Of a DNA stretch of 64,000 nucleotides, positions 63,342 to 64,000 are shown in pieces. Source of the stretch: Nocardiopsis sp. MG754419 (GTDB lineage: Bacteria; Actinomycetota; Actinomycetes; Streptosporangiales; Streptosporangiaceae); NCBI RefSeq assembly GCF_018207095.1, contig NZ_QOCZ01000051.1, positions 1 to 64,000 on the forward strand, written 5' to 3'. How positions within the stretch are numbered: position 1 is the first letter of the stretch; the number at the start of each line of letters is the position of its first letter. Both the position numbers and the translations under genes were made by a program. Below the pieces are notes generated by a model. That model was not told where the DNA came from. It saw only the letters and a list, made by a program, of their open reading frames with translations, and did not search any database.

Positions 63342-63385
63342 CGAACGCCTGTGGCCGCACCGTGGGGTGCGGCCACAGGCGTTCG
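63342..63385. terminator. 20-bp perfect hairpin, bidirectional terminator
   Basis: CGAACGCCTGTGGCCGCACC pairs perfectly with its complement around GTGG. It lies between yebC and the convergent dehydrogenase gene. Confidence 0.88.
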
Positions 63386-63622
63386 TGCGTTCGGGCCGGA
63401 GAAATCCCGCACCCGCGCCGATCACCGGCCCCGCCCGCCCTGGTCGAGCGCATTAGGACCCACCGATCGTGCGCACGAGGGACGCGTGCCGTTCGGGGCG
63501 TGGCGGGCGCGATCCACGGGACCCGATCGGGTGGTGGGGAGCCCCGCCGCGCGCCCCGCCGGCCCTCATCGGTGCGCACGGTGAGCCGACGGGGTGGGCG
63601 CCCCGGGTCCGGTCGCCGTGTG

Positions 63623-64000
63623 TCAGGGGAGGCGGCGCAGGACCTCGGCCGTGAACTCGTCGGTGCTCGCCGTTCCCCCCAGGTCGCGGGTGCGCACCCG
63701 GCCCTCGGCCAGGACCGCGCGCACGGTCTCCAACATCAGTCCCCCCGCCTCGGGGTGGCCCAGGTGGTCCAGCATCATCGACGCCGACCACATCGCCCCG
63801 AGCGGGTTCGCGACGCCCTTGCCGGCGATGTCGGGGGCCGAACCGTGCACCGGCTCGAACATGGACGGGTAGGCGCGTTCGGGGTTGAGGTTGGCGGAGG
63901 GGGCGATGCCGATGCCGCCCGCGACCGCCGCGGCGAGGTCGCTGAGGATGTCACCGAACAGGTTCGATCCCACGATCACGTCGAAGCGGGCCGGGTCCAG
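63623..64000 (-). CDS. Tartrate/D-malate/isopropylmalate-type dehydrogenase, 5' part outside the window
   Basis: C-terminal 125 residues of an isocitrate/isopropylmalate dehydrogenase family enzyme; the frame is open to the right edge. It contains DVIVGSNLFGDILSDLAAAVAGG (metal- and substrate-binding Asp region) and SANLNPERAYPSMFEPVHGSAPDIAGKG. The form SANLNPER and SMFEPVHGSAPDIAGKG is closer to TtuC/DmlA tartrate or D-malate dehydrogenases than to typical LeuB, but the N-terminal substrate residues that decide this are missing. Confidence 0.88.
   Translation of the reverse strand: MDPARFDVIVGSNLFGDILSDLAAAVAGGIGIAPSANLNPERAYPSMFEPVHGSAPDIAGKGVANPLGAMWSASMMLDHLGHPEAGGLMLETVRAVLAEGRVRTRDLGGTASTDEFTAEVLRRLP

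Overview
The window is a chromosomal segment of a very GC-rich Gram-positive actinobacterium. GC-biased third codon positions, many GTG and a few TTG starts, a conservon and the phosphatidylinositol-mannoside (PIM) genes all point there. Gene content resembles Nocardiopsaceae, but that placement is inference from gene families; no 16S gene or search was available.

Layout. Positions 1-7,043 are an accessory island. It holds the end of a type I CRISPR-Cas operon (cas3 helicase cut by the window edge, cas4, cas1 with an in-frame TGA, cas2). A leader and an 18-repeat array with a decaying trailer follow. After that come a DUF2637 membrane protein typical of actinobacterial integrative elements, a second tiny array of type I-E-like repeats on the other strand, and the 3' half of a tRNA-Met(CAT) gene that looks like an attachment-site scar. 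From about 7.4 kb the sequence reads as core or metabolic chromosome.

7.4-15.2 kb: SGNH hydrolase, TetR regulator, a GDPD-fold protein lacking its catalytic residues, a DeoR regulator, an MFS transporter, a wrecked response-regulator remnant, an HD hydrolase, and an Lrp/DUF4031 pair. 15.4-17.7 kb: kynA-kynU (tryptophan to anthranilate), divergent from the Lrp gene. 18-29 kb: an acidic double-psi-barrel-like membrane protein, an orphan E1-alpha dehydrogenase divergent from an Lrp regulator, a PhzF protein, a glycosyltransferase, a COG3044 ATPase, and a GlxA-type AraC regulator. 28.6-30.7 kb: PAC2 protein and pyrD. 30.8-34.3 kb: two paralogous polysaccharide deacetylases.

34.5-37.2 kb: cobalamin riboswitch and metE. 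37.2-40 kb: a Pro/Gly-rich membrane protein and a coiled-coil M15-like hydrolase. 40.5-43.2 kb: metNIQ methionine importer. 43.3-46 kb: GH1 beta-glucosidase behind a CebR-type operator, then its likely LacI-family repressor. 46-48.5 kb: a small zinc-ribbon protein, a FAH-like protein, and a coiled-coil VanY-type carboxypeptidase. 48.9-54.2 kb: a complete conservon (sensor kinase, roadblock, DUF742, GTPase). Then a DUF885 peptidase.

56.4-63.3 kb is a co-directional block: HIT protein, PIP synthase, PIM acyltransferase, PimA, a small membrane protein, pdxS, pdxT and yebC. This is the order known around Rv2613c-Rv2603c in Mycobacterium tuberculosis. It links inositol-lipid synthesis to pyridoxal-phosphate synthesis. 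The window ends inside a minus-strand tartrate/D-malate/isopropylmalate-type dehydrogenase.

Most notable signals: the recent-looking nonsense codon in cas1 with its C-terminus still conserved behind it; two unrelated CRISPR arrays of opposite orientation beside a tRNA-fragment boundary; the GDPD pseudoenzyme; the orphan E1-alpha with an altered thiamine motif; and the tandem 27-bp repeat at the start of pimA. I found no clearly new multi-gene system.
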